A stretch of DNA of 64,000 nt from Gammaproteobacteria bacterium (GCA_016191245.1 JACPOY010000021.1:1-64000), one strand, 5' to 3'. Counted from the stretch's first letter, positions 1-9,267 are shown. Translations and numbers: made by a program. Notes: generated from the letters alone by a model not told the origin.

Positions 1-1429
1 CTTGTCCAATATTTAACGAAGCTGAATCACTGTCTGTGTCATTATCTTTGTCAATAATGGTATCCGTACGAGTAAGCTGGATAAGATCATCTGAATTCAA
101 AGTCTTAGCATCATCTGGATTTGTCGCATCAGGATGAACGACCGCACGTATTTGATCTAGCGTTACTACGCCTGAAGTGTTAACTGAGACTGTAAAGACT
201 AATTCATTACTGACTGCTGTACGACCCTCTACTACCCCGTTATTCATCACAAGAAGTACATTTTGCGAAGATGCAGTATCGACTAAGCCGCTATTCGCGC
301 CATTTGCTGAAATCGAAAGTGAATAGGCGCTTGAAGTTGTACCCGCTCCATCTGCCCCATAGTTGCTATTAACAATGCTAAAATTATCCGCAAAGTTAGC
401 ACTGGCATTTTGAGATAAATTACTTTCATCTACTGTCAATTGATCAGCAGTCGCAATCACTTTTATATCAATGCTGGGACCATCATCTTTAAAAATAAGT
501 GATTGGCCAATTTTTAGCACAGCTGTATCTATTACACTATCAAGATCTTTATCAATAATAGTATCTGTACGTATAAGTTGTACTAAATTCGCCGCTTGTA
601 AGGTTACAGAATCATCCGGATTGCTACCATCAGGATGAACCACTGCTCTAACTTGATCTAGGGTAACAACACCAGATACATTAACGGCTACGGTAAACAC
701 TAAATCATTGCCAATCTCAGTATGACCTTCAACCACTCCGTTATTCATGACAAGAATAACTTTTTGACCTGATTGCGTATCTATTAAACCACTATCAGCA
801 CCATTAGCCGAAATAGCCAGTGAATATGCCGTTGAAGAAGATCCAGGACCATCTGCACCATAGTTAGTGTTTACGCTGAAATTATCTGCAAAATCAGCGC
901 TCGCATTTTGCGATAAATCTGATTCATCTACAATCATTTCATCCGCTGCTGCGACTATTTTAAGATCAATATAAGGACCATCATCTTCAAATCTGAAGGC
1001 GTTACCAATATCTCTTGTAGATTGATCTTCATCAAAGTCTGCATCTATTATCTTGGCCGTCAACGTGATTAAATCGCCTGAGGATAACATTGCTGGTGAA
1101 GATGCTTCATCAGGATCAGTTGGGTCATCATGAATCACCGATCGGCTTTGGTTGAGTGTTACCTCGCCCGTATTTGCATCAAGTGTAATCGTAAATGAAA
1201 CATCACCATTAGCACCACCAACGCGTCCAACAATAGCACCAGCTTCTAAATAAAGTTTCACAGTTTGATTGGTAAAAGAGTCAATTAAACCACTATCTGC
1301 GTCATTGCTACTGATCCCTAACTGATAATGAACATTCGCACCATCAGCACCAGGTGTTGCTATAAATAAATTTGCAAAGTTACCTTTAGCATCTTGAGAA
1401 TAATCGCTTTCATCAACTGTAAGTTTATC
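1..1429 (-). repeat. Tandem in-frame adhesin repeats of about 165 aa
   Basis: Three successive units are visible inside the adhesin: 944-1429 (162 codons), 446-943 (166 codons) and 1-445 (incomplete). Each starts with D-x-(L/M)-x-VDES and ends with a DDGP(Y/S)I-type boundary. Units two and three are much more alike (shared VLLVMNNGVVEG and RAVVHPD stretches) than either is to unit one, so the array probably grew by recent duplication toward the C-terminus. More units presumably continue left of the window. Confidence 0.85.
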
Positions 1430-2542
1430 TTCAACTTCTGAAGGCTTTATTGTTGGCACATCATCAATTATACTGATAGATAAAGTATCATTAGCAACAT
1501 CATTATCTTTATCTTGAAGATGCACAGGAAAATCTTCAAAAATACTATTTTCGCCATTTCCAGCAGGATGAGTTTCATTATCATTTAAGGTATAGTGGTA
1601 AATTATGGTACCAGTTCCAGCATCATAGTTAATAAAATCTAATGTATTTCCCATCGGCGTAACTATCGATTTTGGAATAAATACATCATTTTCAATTATG
1701 GATACACCACCAACGCTAAGAATCCCTACGCCATCAGGAGCTTGGATTTTGAAATTACCTTCCACGGTAGTTGATTCTTTAGTTGGATCAGAGCCCGGTG
1801 ATTCATCAGGCCCACGCTGTGCTAATAAATCGTCTTCATCAACGACCGCATCACCACCTTGAATTTTGGGTATAAGATCGGTTATTAAAACACCATTATC
1901 AGGTCGTTCAGGCTCAACAGGAATAACTGGTATAACTGGTATAAAAACTTTCTCTACTTGGCTAGAGAATGGTGCTATTCCTAAATCCTGAGGTGCACTT
2001 TGCACTATGTAATTTAATCCATAGGGGTTCCACATTAAATCCGAGTTATGACCACCTTCTATTTCGCCAGCCTCTGCCTTTTTCATTTTTTCAATTTCTT
2101 CAAGTGTTAAATCACCAATTCCTAAATCTTTGGGAACAGAATCAACGCCAATAGGGAGCCCATTTTCATTGAATAACTCATTTGCATGGCCTTCGTCTGG
2201 CAAACCAACAATTTCAGATTGATCAGTTGAAGGATTAGACTCTGTTGATGTTACTTGGTGATCTTTAATGTCATTTCCTTCGGTAACATTGCTAGAATTA
2301 TCATCGCTTGTAGCAGGTTGGCCTTGATCATAAAGATCTTGAGGGTTGCTTTGTACCTCACTGGAAAGAAGTGAATGAATTGATTGTTTTAACTTTGAAA
2401 AAAATGATTCATCTGGTGTATCAATAGGACCCGATACAACAGGGGAGCTGACTTTAATAGAATCAGGTCCCGTTGCATCAAGGCTTTTAACCTGCGTCTC
2501 AATATTTTTAGAAGGAAGGGAAGTCTTGTTTGAACTACTCAT
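1..2542 (-). CDS. Giant type-1-secreted repeat adhesin, N-terminal part (truncated by window edge)
   Basis: An open frame runs from an ATG at 2540-2542 to the left edge, about 847 codons without a stop. Residues 1-170 are Ser/Asp/Glu-rich and look disordered. Residues 172-203 carry the motif NPYGLNYIVQSAPQDLGIAP and end in VFIPV; this segment recurs in the secreted protein at 29817. A BapA/VCBS-like lead-in domain follows (about residues 260-370), then tandem repeats of about 165 residues, each opening with VDES and SQ(N/D)A motifs and carrying Asp-rich loops. This is the architecture of T1SS-143/DUF5801-type repeat proteins, Ca2+-binding surface or biofilm adhesins exported by a type I ABC system. 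The RTX-like C-terminus and export signal would lie outside the window. A purine-rich AGGTTGA precedes the start. The family call is strong; the surface role is inferred, and no exporter genes are seen here. Confidence 0.85.
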   Translation of the reverse strand, partial: MSSSNKTSLPSKNIETQVKSLDATGPDSIKVSSPVVSGPIDTPDESFFSKLKQSIHSLLSSEVQSNPQDLYDQGQPATSDDNSSNVTEGNDIKDHQVTSTESNPSTDQSEIVGLPDEGHANELFNENGLPIGVDSVPKDLGIGDLTLEEIEKMKKAEAGEIEGGHNSDLMWNPYGLNYIVQSAPQDLGIAPFSSQVEKVFIPVIPVIPVEPERPDNGVLITDLIPKIQGGDAVVDEDDLLAQRGPDESPGSDPTKESTTVEGNFKIQAPDGVGILSVGGVSIIENDVFIPKSIVTPMGNTLDFINYDAGTGTIIYHYTLNDNETHPAGNGENSIFEDFPVHLQDKDNDVANDTLSISIIDDVPTIKPSEVEDKLTVDESDYSQDAKGNFANLFIATPGADGANVHYQLGISSNDADSGLIDSFTNQTVKLYLEAGAIVGRVGGANGDVSFTITLDANTGEVTLNQSRSVIHDDPTDPDEASSPAMLSSGDLITLTAKIIDADFDEDQSTRDIGNAFRFEDDGPYIDLKIVAAADEMIVDESDLSQNASADFADNFSVNTNYGADGPGSSSTAYSLAISANGADSGLIDTQSGQKVILVMNNGVVEGHTEIGNDLVFTVAVNVSGVVTLDQVRAVVHPDGSNPDDSVTLQAANLVQLIRTDTIIDKDLDSVIDTAVLKIGQSLIFKDDGPSIDIKVIATADQLTVDESNLSQNASANFADNFSIVNSNYGADGAGTTSSAYSLSISANGANSGLVDTASSQNVLLVMNNGVVEGRTAVSNELVFTVSVNTSGVVTLDQIRAVVHPDATNPDDAKTLNSDDLIQLTRTDTIIDKDNDTDSDSASLNIGQ

Positions 2543-2851
2543 GGATTTTCAACCTACTATTAAATTTATATATAGGTGAATATCCACCTATATAACGTTA
2601 CTTGTTAATAACTTCCATTACGCCGGAAATTCATGTTGCTTAATATTGGACAATAGTACTAAATGGACTTTTCAATATGGGACTTTAGTACTACTTTTAA
2701 CTGTTTGGTAGTAGGTTAGATTTAAGAGCCGACTAAAAACACTACATTGTACTAAAAGATACTGTGCATTACTCGGGCTTGGAAAAATTATGATGATTAT
2801 CTAGATATATTAAAATTAATTTTAAAACAAGGTGGAGTTCAGTTTTAACCT
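2543..2851. other. Intergenic region upstream of the adhesin, with one perfect inverted repeat
   Basis: About 300 bp, strongly AT-rich, with no coding potential I can support. It holds the adhesin promoter region and the 3' end of the acyltransferase transcript. A perfect 9-bp inverted repeat AGTACTAAA / TTTAGTACT sits at 2655-2663 and 2684-2692, and a related TGTACTAAA occurs near 2747. This could be a regulator site for the adhesin; the spacing to its start (about 113 bp) fits a regulatory position but no regulator is identified. Confidence 0.4.
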
Positions 2852-3751
2852 TTATTTTAATGATTGATTCAATAAAGTATCTTTTTCATGCCAGATTGTG
2901 TGGATCCAATTTTTAAAATTGTTTCTATAAGATTCATCTTCAGTATAATTACCCTGCAATAGATTCGGGGGTATGTCACGAATTTGTAATTTTACACTTA
3001 TATGGCGCACTCGACCACAGAGAAAATCCCAAAAGGATTTTCTTCCCTCAGGATAAATGATAGTTACATCAAGAATATGAGTAATTTTTTTATCCATAGC
3101 ATTAACTGCATAAGCAAAACCCCCAAGCTTTGGTACAAGTAAATGGTGAAAGGGGGATAGTTGTTTATGATGTTTAGTTTTAGTAAAACGTGTTCCTTCC
3201 AAAAAATTCAAAATGGTAACCGGAAAAAGTTTGTATTTTTCACAAGCTTTCTTGGTGGCTTGCAAATCTTTGGTTCGCAGTTTTGGATTTTTAGCAATTT
3301 GTTCTTTGGTATGACGATGCATAATGGGAAAATCATATGCCCACCAGGCACCATTTAAGACCGGTAAAAACATCAATTCTTTTTTGATAAAGAAACGTAT
3401 AAATGGAATTTTCTTTAAGAAAATCCTTTGTAATACCAAGATATCAGTCCAACTTTGATGGTTGCAAATAATAAAATACCATTGTTTATACTCAAGATGA
3501 CTGAAGTCAGGAAGATCCCATTTGATATTTAACATGAGATCCATCGCTAGATTATTTGACTGTATCCACTTGTCAGAAGCGCGTAAAAGTAAATAATTAA
3601 CAATAGCCAAAAATTTCGGATGCGGTGAGAGTACCTTTAATATTAACAAAAGGTACATAGGAGTGGTCCAAAATATGGTAAAAACTACAATAAGGAGGAT
3701 GCTGATACATCCTCTAAAGAATTGACCGATGGATATCAAAAATTTTGGCAT
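2852..3751 (-). CDS. Membrane-associated 1-acyl-glycerol-3-phosphate acyltransferase-like protein (YihG/PlsC family)
   Basis: A 299-residue protein if started at the ATG at 3751, 4 nt after the stop of the upstream usp gene; a longer frame would overlap usp by about 160 nt. A hydrophobic helix lies near the N-terminus (about residues 10-37). The acyltransferase block I motif NHQSWTDILVLQ and block III LEGTRFT are both present and spaced as in the PlsC superfamily, so the catalytic His and Asp (HQSWTD) and the substrate-binding Glu-Gly-Thr-Arg are intact. The overall layout resembles YihG-type inner-membrane acyltransferases of about 310 residues. It probably transfers an acyl chain to a lysophospholipid in the inner membrane; the exact substrate cannot be read. 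Likely co-transcribed with the usp gene. Confidence 0.8.
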   Translation of the reverse strand: MPKFLISIGQFFRGCISILLIVVFTIFWTTPMYLLLILKVLSPHPKFLAIVNYLLLRASDKWIQSNNLAMDLMLNIKWDLPDFSHLEYKQWYFIICNHQSWTDILVLQRIFLKKIPFIRFFIKKELMFLPVLNGAWWAYDFPIMHRHTKEQIAKNPKLRTKDLQATKKACEKYKLFPVTILNFLEGTRFTKTKHHKQLSPFHHLLVPKLGGFAYAVNAMDKKITHILDVTIIYPEGRKSFWDFLCGRVRHISVKLQIRDIPPNLLQGNYTEDESYRNNFKNWIHTIWHEKDTLLNQSLK

Positions 3752-3755
3752 AAAT

Positions 3756-4442
3756 CTATTTATCCATTTCGTTATCTGTATCGTCTTCTTCTGATGATCG
3801 AGTTCGGGTGCCCCCTTTAGGAGATTTTGGTGGTCTTGTTGTAGGGCGAGGTCCGCGTTTGATGCTTTCACCAAAACCATGGGAGGAGCCACTATATTTG
3901 GGACCTCTTTCAACATAAGGTGTCCCAGGAGGGTTAATCAATGGATTTTGCCACAAATATAATCCAGAGGGTTGCGCTGTTTCAATAGCCTTTTGCAAAT
4001 GACTGACTTGTATAATCAAAACATCGCAATGAGCTTCACTTAATAAATGATGAGCAGTCGATCCTAATGAATGAGTATATCCGCCAATACCATGGCTGCC
4101 TACGACGATTAAATCACAATGATCTTTGATACTTTCATTTAATATTTCTTCTTGGGGAGTGCCAATACGAATCATTTGACAATCTGCTGAAAGACCTAAC
4201 TGAACACATAATGCTTGAAGACTTTTTTCAGCTGAAGTTTTCACATTTTTAATAAATTTGTCACGTTCAGAAAAATTAGCTGTATAAGTGATAGGAGGTT
4301 CAACAACATGCAAAGCCAAAATTTGTGCTTGGCAGATTTTACTGAGTTTGGTTGCTTGTAGTCCGATATAATAACTTTGTGGACCGAGATCGGTTGCAAA
4401 GATTATTCTGTTATATATGTTATCCACAAGCAAAGCATCCAA
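3756..4442 (-). CDS. Universal stress protein (UspA family) with a long disordered C-terminal tail
   Basis: Residues 1-147 form one Usp domain: an N-terminal strand RIIFATDLG, a central ILALHVVEPP, and the nucleotide-loop region VVGSHGIGG followed by GST, close to the G-x2-G-x9-G(S/T) ATP-binding pattern but one residue shorter. Residues 148-228 are an unusual tail rich in Pro, Gly, Arg and Ser, ending in a run of acidic residues (EEDDTDNE). Ordinary Usp proteins stop near residue 145. Usp proteins bind ATP or partners under stress; the role of the tail is unknown. It lies directly upstream of the acyltransferase with a 4-nt gap, and 68 nt after trpA, with no obvious terminator between, so read-through from trp is possible. 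Confidence 0.8.
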   Translation of the reverse strand: MDALLVDNIYNRIIFATDLGPQSYYIGLQATKLSKICQAQILALHVVEPPITYTANFSERDKFIKNVKTSAEKSLQALCVQLGLSADCQMIRIGTPQEEILNESIKDHCDLIVVGSHGIGGYTHSLGSTAHHLLSEAHCDVLIIQVSHLQKAIETAQPSGLYLWQNPLINPPGTPYVERGPKYSGSSHGFGESIKRGPRPTTRPPKSPKGGTRTRSSEEDDTDNEMDK

Positions 4443-4510
4443 ATTTATAAAAGTATGGAAGTATATTTAAAAGATGATGAGTTTAAAAGCAACTTAAATC
4501 ATATAGTAAT

Positions 4511-5320
4511 CTAAATAACATCCGTGGTAAATAATTTACGTAACATTGTAGAAATAGTAGATCCATCTTGAATTGTTTTGGCAGATAATTGAGTGATGGC
4601 ATCTATAAGTGCAGAGCCAATGATAGCCCCACTTGCACCTTGTTGATAGGCCATTTCAATATCATGGGAATTTTTTAAACCAAAACCAAAAACAGCAGGG
4701 GGGGCGTTCACAGATTTTAACATACTAACAATTTTTTTTGCTTCATCGAATTTACTTTGTCGCTCAGTTCCTGTGACACCTTTGCGAGTAACAACATAAG
4801 TAAATCCTTCACATAGTGAAGCAAGTTGTTGTATATCTTGCTGCCTACAGGCGGGGGTGGCTAATAAAATAGGTTGAATATGTGATGATTTTGCAGCTTG
4901 GGCAAAAGGTATCGCTTCTTGAGTTGGAACATCTGGAATTAAAACAGCATCGATCCCTGCTTGATAAGCCTTGGTATAGAAATTAATTAATCCTTCATGA
5001 AAGACAAGATTGGCGTAAACTAATAATCCTATTGGAAGAGTAGGATGTCTTTGACGAATATGATGAATGATTTGAAAACAGGCTAATGGTGTCACACCTT
5101 GCTCGCGCGCAATTTTTGCTGCTTGTTGGATGGTTGGACCATCTGCAATAGGATCTGAAAATGGGATCCCTAGTTCTAAAGCATCAGCTCCTCCTTTTAT
5201 GACTTCTTCAATTGTGGTAATGCAAAGTTCTATATTGGGATAGCCTAACATGAGAAAAGGTATGTATGCGCAACGATTTTGTAAAGCTGCTTGTTTAAAA
5301 ACACGGTTGAATCTAGACAT
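4511..5320 (-). CDS. trpA: Tryptophan synthase alpha subunit
   Basis: 269 residues, full length for TrpA. It cleaves indole-3-glycerol phosphate to indole and glyceraldehyde-3-phosphate in the alpha2beta2 complex. The catalytic pair falls at Glu49 and Asp60 within [20 protein letters not shown], the same numbering as the E. coli enzyme. The phosphate-binding GFGLKN and GSALID segments are present. The start has a clear ribosome site (AAGGAAATCAAT-ATG) and overlaps the end of trpB by 8 nt, which suggests translational coupling. It is the last trp gene of the operon. Confidence 0.97.
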   Translation of the reverse strand: MSRFNRVFKQAALQNRCAYIPFLMLGYPNIELCITTIEEVIKGGADALELGIPFSDPIADGPTIQQAAKIAREQGVTPLACFQIIHHIRQRHPTLPIGLLVYANLVFHEGLINFYTKAYQAGIDAVLIPDVPTQEAIPFAQAAKSSHIQPILLATPACRQQDIQQLASLCEGFTYVVTRKGVTGTERQSKFDEAKKIVSMLKSVNAPPAVFGFGLKNSHDIEMAYQQGASGAIIGSALIDAITQLSAKTIQDGSTISTMLRKLFTTDVI

Positions 5321-6497
5321 ATTGATTTCCTTTTTTCATCGCTAAAATTTGATCAATATCTTTGTCGCCTCTACCTGAGATATTGACAATGAGGATTTGA
5401 TAATCAGCCGACTCGTTTGCAATTTTCAAAGCATGGGCAAGTGCATGAGAAGATTCTAGGGCAGGTAATATTCCTTCATATTTTGCAAGCAAATGAAATG
5501 CTTCAATTGCCTCTTCATTTGTGACACCCACATATTTTGTTCTTCCAATGGATTGTAGGTAAGCGTGTTCTGGGCCTACTCCTGGATAATCAAGACCTGC
5601 AGCAACAGAATGAGTGGGTAGGATTTGACCATGAAGATCTTGGAGAAAAATACTCTTAGTGCCATGAAAAATTCCTTTTTTGCCAGCTTGAAGGGTAGCA
5701 CCATGTTTTTTTGAATGTAACCCTTCGCCAAGAGGTTCTACCCCTATTAACTCAACTTGTTTATTAGGAATAAAGGCTGTAAACATACCGATCGCATTTG
5801 AACCGCCTCCAACGCAGGCAATAATTTTATCTGGCAATTTTCCTATACGATCTAATATTTGTCTTTTTGTTTCTTCACCAATAATCCGTTGGAATTGACG
5901 TACCATTAAAGGATATGGATGAGGCCCTACGACACTCCCTAGCAAGTAATGTGTGTTATGGTAGGTTGCAGACCATTCAGCTAAGGCAGCATTAACGGCC
6001 TCTTTAAGTGTTTGAGAACCTTGCTTAACGTCTACAACACTTGCCCCAAAAAGTTGCATTCTTTTTACATTGGTTTGTTGTCTCTCAACATCTTTTGCTC
6101 CCATGTAAATAATAGTTTCTAATCCTAACAAAGCACCGACCATCGCGGTTGCGACGCCATGTTGTCCGGCGCCGGTTTCCGCAATGATTCTTTTCTTACC
6201 TAAATATTTTGCTAATAAAGCTTGAGCCAATACTTGGTTAGTTTTATGAGCGCCTCCATGAACCAAATCTTCTCTTTTGAGAAATATTTTTGTTTTAGTT
6301 TTTTTTGCAAGATGTTGGCACTCATATAATGGGGTAGGGCGACCTGCATAATCTTGGAGTAAAGTTCGTAATTGCAAATTAAAGTTTTGATCCTGCTGCA
6401 GAAAATCAAAAGCTTGCTCTAATTCTTCCAAGGCTGGAATAAGAATTTGTGGTACAAAACTTCCACCAAATTCTCCAAAATATTTATTATTTTGCAT
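5313..6497 (-). CDS. trpB: Tryptophan synthase beta subunit
   Basis: 394 residues from the ATG at 6497, which has a good AGGTGA ribosome site; an in-frame GTG at 6506 is less likely. It condenses indole with L-serine using PLP. The PLP lysine lies in GGAHKTNQ (Lys85 from this start, Lys87 in E. coli). The glycine-rich phosphate-binding [10 protein letters not shown] and the start motif [12 protein letters not shown] are typical. The start overlaps the end of trpCF by 11 nt and the end overlaps trpA by 8 nt, consistent with one translationally coupled operon. Confidence 0.97.
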   Translation of the reverse strand: MQNNKYFGEFGGSFVPQILIPALEELEQAFDFLQQDQNFNLQLRTLLQDYAGRPTPLYECQHLAKKTKTKIFLKREDLVHGGAHKTNQVLAQALLAKYLGKKRIIAETGAGQHGVATAMVGALLGLETIIYMGAKDVERQQTNVKRMQLFGASVVDVKQGSQTLKEAVNAALAEWSATYHNTHYLLGSVVGPHPYPLMVRQFQRIIGEETKRQILDRIGKLPDKIIACVGGGSNAIGMFTAFIPNKQVELIGVEPLGEGLHSKKHGATLQAGKKGIFHGTKSIFLQDLHGQILPTHSVAAGLDYPGVGPEHAYLQSIGRTKYVGVTNEEAIEAFHLLAKYEGILPALESSHALAHALKIANESADYQILIVNISGRGDKDIDQILAMKKGNQYV

Positions 6498-7860
6498 GAT
6501 GTTCACCTATGGTTTTTAATTGTGCAAAAATGGATTCAATCAATCGATGCTCTTTTATGCCTGGAGTTATTTCAATCCCAGAATTGATATCAAGTCCCCA
6601 CGTATTAATCTTTTTTGCAATATCTATATTCATTGGAGAAAGTCCTCCTGCTAAAATGATATGCTCTAACAACGGAGAATCGATAATATTATTCCAATTA
6701 AAAGGAAGTCCGGTCCCTCCTTGTTGTTTGGCCATATTGTCAACAACAAGTTTATCAACATGTAAGGGCATTATGCTGGGCAAAGGTTCATTCCCATTCA
6801 TTGCAAGCCAAATCTGACAGGATGGCTCTAGCTGTTTGCGTAGCTGTAATACGAGATCAATAGAAAAACCATATAGTTGCACAGCATATAGCCGTAAAGT
6901 TTTTGCATAATATGTAATTTGCTCTATAGATTGATTGGTAAATACGCCTATATATTGTAAAGGAATGGTTTTGATTTTAAGGGCCTGTTGTAAACTGATT
7001 TTTCTTGAAGATTCTTCAGCAAAGATCATTCCACCAAAAGAAGCGCCGCACTCAAAGGCTTTTTTTGCATCTTGTTTTCTTGTTAATCCGCAAATTTTAA
7101 TGTTCCCAAAGACTAATTCTCGCATGGTACGTTCAACATTTTGACTTTTACTTAAACAACTTCCTATCAAGAAGCCATTAACATAAGGTGCCAGTGATTG
7201 GATCTGTTTATTTGTTTGTATACCAGATGCAGCTATCAAAATAGTTTCTTTGGGAAAAAGGGGTTTAAGATGTTTTACACGCATCATGTCTAGTTGCATG
7301 GTATGTAAGTTACGATGATTGATAACAATAATACTTGCCTGCAATTGTCTTGCTCGAATAGCTTCTGTTTCAGAAAAAACTTCTGTAAGAACAGTCATAT
7401 TCAAATCCAGAGCTTGTTGATGGCACTCAAGATACTCAGTATCATTTAATACTGATAACATTAATAAAACGGCATCAGCACCATAAAAACGTGCTAAAGC
7501 AACTTGATAAGGGGTAACAATAATATCTTTACATAAAATTGGTTTATCAACAGATTCACTGACTTGTTTGAGGTGCTCAAAATCACCGCCAAAAAAAGGT
7601 GCATTTGTTAATACAGAAATAGCGTCCGCAAATTGAGAATAACTTTTTGCCAATTCGCTGCAACGGTATTCTTGGGTTAGTTTTCCTTCGCTTGGCGAAT
7701 GATGTTTACATTCAAATATAAAAAAGGGGGATTTATTTTGTATAGCGCTAATAAAATCTCGTTTACTAGGGGTAAGCTCTTTAAGCATAGTTTCAAGGGG
7801 AAGACTATTTTCTTTGTTTGCCATATCAGTTTTTTGCTGTTTGATAATCTTATATAGCAT
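6487..7860 (-). CDS. trpCF: Bifunctional indole-3-glycerol-phosphate synthase / phosphoribosylanthranilate isomerase
   Basis: 457 residues joining two TIM barrels, as in E. coli TrpC(F). Residues about 1-255 are IGPS, with the substrate-binding [11 protein letters not shown] and the strand LCKDIIV. Residues about 256-457 are PRAI, with KICGLTR (catalytic Cys region) and the phosphate-binding LAGGLSP. Together they convert phosphoribosylanthranilate to indole-glycerol phosphate, the step before TrpAB. The start overlaps the end of trpD by 11 nt with GAGGTAAGTC-ATG as ribosome site. The fused form is a gammaproteobacterial trait, which supports the taxonomic reading of the window. Confidence 0.95.
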   Translation of the reverse strand: MLYKIIKQQKTDMANKENSLPLETMLKELTPSKRDFISAIQNKSPFFIFECKHHSPSEGKLTQEYRCSELAKSYSQFADAISVLTNAPFFGGDFEHLKQVSESVDKPILCKDIIVTPYQVALARFYGADAVLLMLSVLNDTEYLECHQQALDLNMTVLTEVFSETEAIRARQLQASIIVINHRNLHTMQLDMMRVKHLKPLFPKETILIAASGIQTNKQIQSLAPYVNGFLIGSCLSKSQNVERTMRELVFGNIKICGLTRKQDAKKAFECGASFGGMIFAEESSRKISLQQALKIKTIPLQYIGVFTNQSIEQITYYAKTLRLYAVQLYGFSIDLVLQLRKQLEPSCQIWLAMNGNEPLPSIMPLHVDKLVVDNMAKQQGGTGLPFNWNNIIDSPLLEHIILAGGLSPMNIDIAKKINTWGLDINSGIEITPGIKEHRLIESIFAQLKTIGEHHAK

Positions 7861-8887
7861 GACTTACCTCGATGAGCTGATGAAGCTTGGACAATGCTAA
7901 ATCAGTATCTAAAATACTTTGTACCATTTCGACTCCCACTTTAATTGACGAGGCTTTCTCTATTAACCATAGAAGAGCGCCAGCATTGAGAGCTACCATT
8001 GCACGATATGCTTGCGTTCCGTTTCCAGACAATAACTCAATACATGCTCTGGTATTGTACTCAATATCTTGACCAGAGATTGCTGATAGGGGATATCGCT
8101 TTAATCCGGCTTGTTCAGGCGCAAAAGTAAAATCAACAATATCACCATCACGTAATAATACGCCTGTTGTTCGGCCATGAAGGGCTAATTCATCTAGCCC
8201 ATCACCATGAATAATTAAAGCCCGTTTGGTTTTTCTCGCTTTAAGTACTTCTGCTAATATTTGACAGTATTTTGGAGAATACAAACCAATTAACTGATAC
8301 TCTGGTTGTAAAGGATTTAATAAAGGACCAAGAAGGTTTAATAAAGTCTTAATTTTTAAAGTTGAACGTACCTGAGATAAATGTTTTGTTCCAGGATGAT
8401 AAAGCGGTGCATAAAGAAAACACATCCCCATTTCTTCTAGCGATCTTTTCGCAAGTGAAGGGGGGATTTCAATTTTTACCCCTAATTTTTCTAACAAATC
8501 TGCAGATCCACATTGTGAAGAAACAGCTCGGTTACCATGTTTGGCAATCTTTAAGTCAAAGCAAGAGAGGACCAAGGCAACAGCTGTGGAGATGTTGAGC
8601 GTGTTTTTTCCGTCGCCTCCTGTTCCACAGCAATCAACAACGAGATAATGCTTTTTGAGATATTCCTTATCTGGAAAAGGTAGAGAACCCTCGATAAAAG
8701 CAAGCAGAGCGCCTTCAATTTCATGTGGATGTTCACCTTTTGATTTTAGCGCTGTTAGCAGGGCTGCCATTTCTAGATGAGAAAGATGGCCTTGCATCAG
8801 AGATCTAAAGTACTCAAAGGCCTGCTCTTTATTTAAATGTTGGCCTTGGCATATTTGTTCAAGAATGTTTGCTGTTGAAGTTTGCAT
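7850..8887 (-). CDS. trpD: Anthranilate phosphoribosyltransferase
   Basis: 345 residues, usual length for a stand-alone TrpD (no fused TrpG domain). It transfers phosphoribosyl from PRPP to anthranilate. The PRPP-binding CCGTGGDG and NIST loops and the KHGNRAVSS motif are all present. It is the first structural gene of the operon, preceded directly by the attenuator terminator and the trpL leader. trpE and trpG, which make anthranilate, are not upstream in this window and must lie elsewhere, or anthranilate must be supplied. Confidence 0.96.
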   Translation of the reverse strand: MQTSTANILEQICQGQHLNKEQAFEYFRSLMQGHLSHLEMAALLTALKSKGEHPHEIEGALLAFIEGSLPFPDKEYLKKHYLVVDCCGTGGDGKNTLNISTAVALVLSCFDLKIAKHGNRAVSSQCGSADLLEKLGVKIEIPPSLAKRSLEEMGMCFLYAPLYHPGTKHLSQVRSTLKIKTLLNLLGPLLNPLQPEYQLIGLYSPKYCQILAEVLKARKTKRALIIHGDGLDELALHGRTTGVLLRDGDIVDFTFAPEQAGLKRYPLSAISGQDIEYNTRACIELLSGNGTQAYRAMVALNAGALLWLIEKASSIKVGVEMVQSILDTDLALSKLHQLIEVSHAI

Positions 8888-8913
8888 TAGTTTTTTCCAA
8901 TAAAATCAAAGAC

Positions 8914-8940
8914 AAAAAAAAACCCACCGTGATGGTGGGT
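8914..8940 (-). terminator. trp attenuator: intrinsic terminator in front of trpD
   Basis: On the minus strand a 7-bp perfect stem ACCCACC/GGTGGGT (8934-8940 with 8922-8928, 5-nt loop) is followed by a run of U (A-run 8914-8922 on the plus strand). It lies between the leader peptide stop (8961) and trpD (8887), facing the operon, so it would stop transcription before trpD. Its first arm CCCACC is perfectly complementary to the GGTGGG inside the leader coding sequence (over its third Trp codon), giving an alternative antiterminator pairing. Confidence 0.88.
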
Positions 8941-8960
8941 CTTTTTATCTCTTTATACGT

Positions 8961-9053
8961 TTATGAATTTAGTAACGCGCTCAAAGAGGCCCACCGGTAG
9001 GAGGTGTGCCACCAATGAAAGGAATGTATTTGATTTGAGATTTTTGTGTTCAT
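8961..9053 (-). CDS. trpL: trp operon leader peptide (30 aa, three Trp codons)
   Basis: A 31-codon frame from ATG (9051-9053) to TAA (8961-8963) encodes a 30-residue peptide containing HWWHTSYRWASL, with two adjacent Trp codons and a third six codons later. The layout matches a ribosome-mediated trp attenuator: the WW codons overlap a short stem (GGTGG with CCTACC), the third Trp codon lies in GGTGGG, which can pair with the first arm of the terminator. Ribosome stalling on the WW codons would free GGTGGG to block the terminator. The ribosome site is weak (TTTGAAACT before ATG). An in-frame TAG lies 9-11 nt upstream of the ATG, so the start is well fixed. Confidence 0.85.
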   Translation of the reverse strand: MNTKISNQIHSFHWWHTSYRWASLSALLNS

Positions 9054-9099
9054 AGTTTCAAACTAGCAAAACAACAGCTGATAGGTCAAGTCTTTCTAG

Positions 9100-9128
9100 A
9101 TAAAAACGATATTCGTAAGCTTTGCCAA
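9100..9128 (-). promoter_or_regulatory. Candidate trpL/trpD promoter
   Basis: On the minus strand TTGGCA (9123-9128) is separated by exactly 17 bp from TTTTAT (9100-9105), a fair sigma-70 match that would start the RNA about 40 nt before trpL. A second TTGACC at 9084-9089 would start too close to the leader ATG. CTAG tetramers, the core of TrpR half-sites, occur at 9063, 9096 and 9154, but their spacing does not form the classical TrpR palindrome, so repression by TrpR is not claimed. No gene lies elsewhere in 9054-9267. Confidence 0.4.
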
Positions 9129-9267
9129 GATGGAACTCTTTTTTGGACTTATACTAGTAGAACATGAAAATTCCATGATACTGTATATAGTAAGAGCAAT
9201 AACTGTTTATTGAGTGGATAGAATAAAGTTGAAGATTTGTGCAGTGGTATAGTCAATTGAGGTGGTT

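Noticed and set aside
2852..3916. Longer acyltransferase frame starting at 3916
   Set aside because: It would overlap the usp gene by about 160 nt and the extra 55 residues look unlike the family; the ATG at 3751 directly after the usp stop is preferred.
8961..9053. Leader frame as a chance small ORF
   Set aside because: Three Trp codons in 30, correct strand and position, and exact complementarity to the terminator arm make chance unlikely.
9054..9170. Classical TrpR operator
   Set aside because: Three CTAG cores are present, but their spacings do not give the paired half-sites of the known TrpR palindrome.
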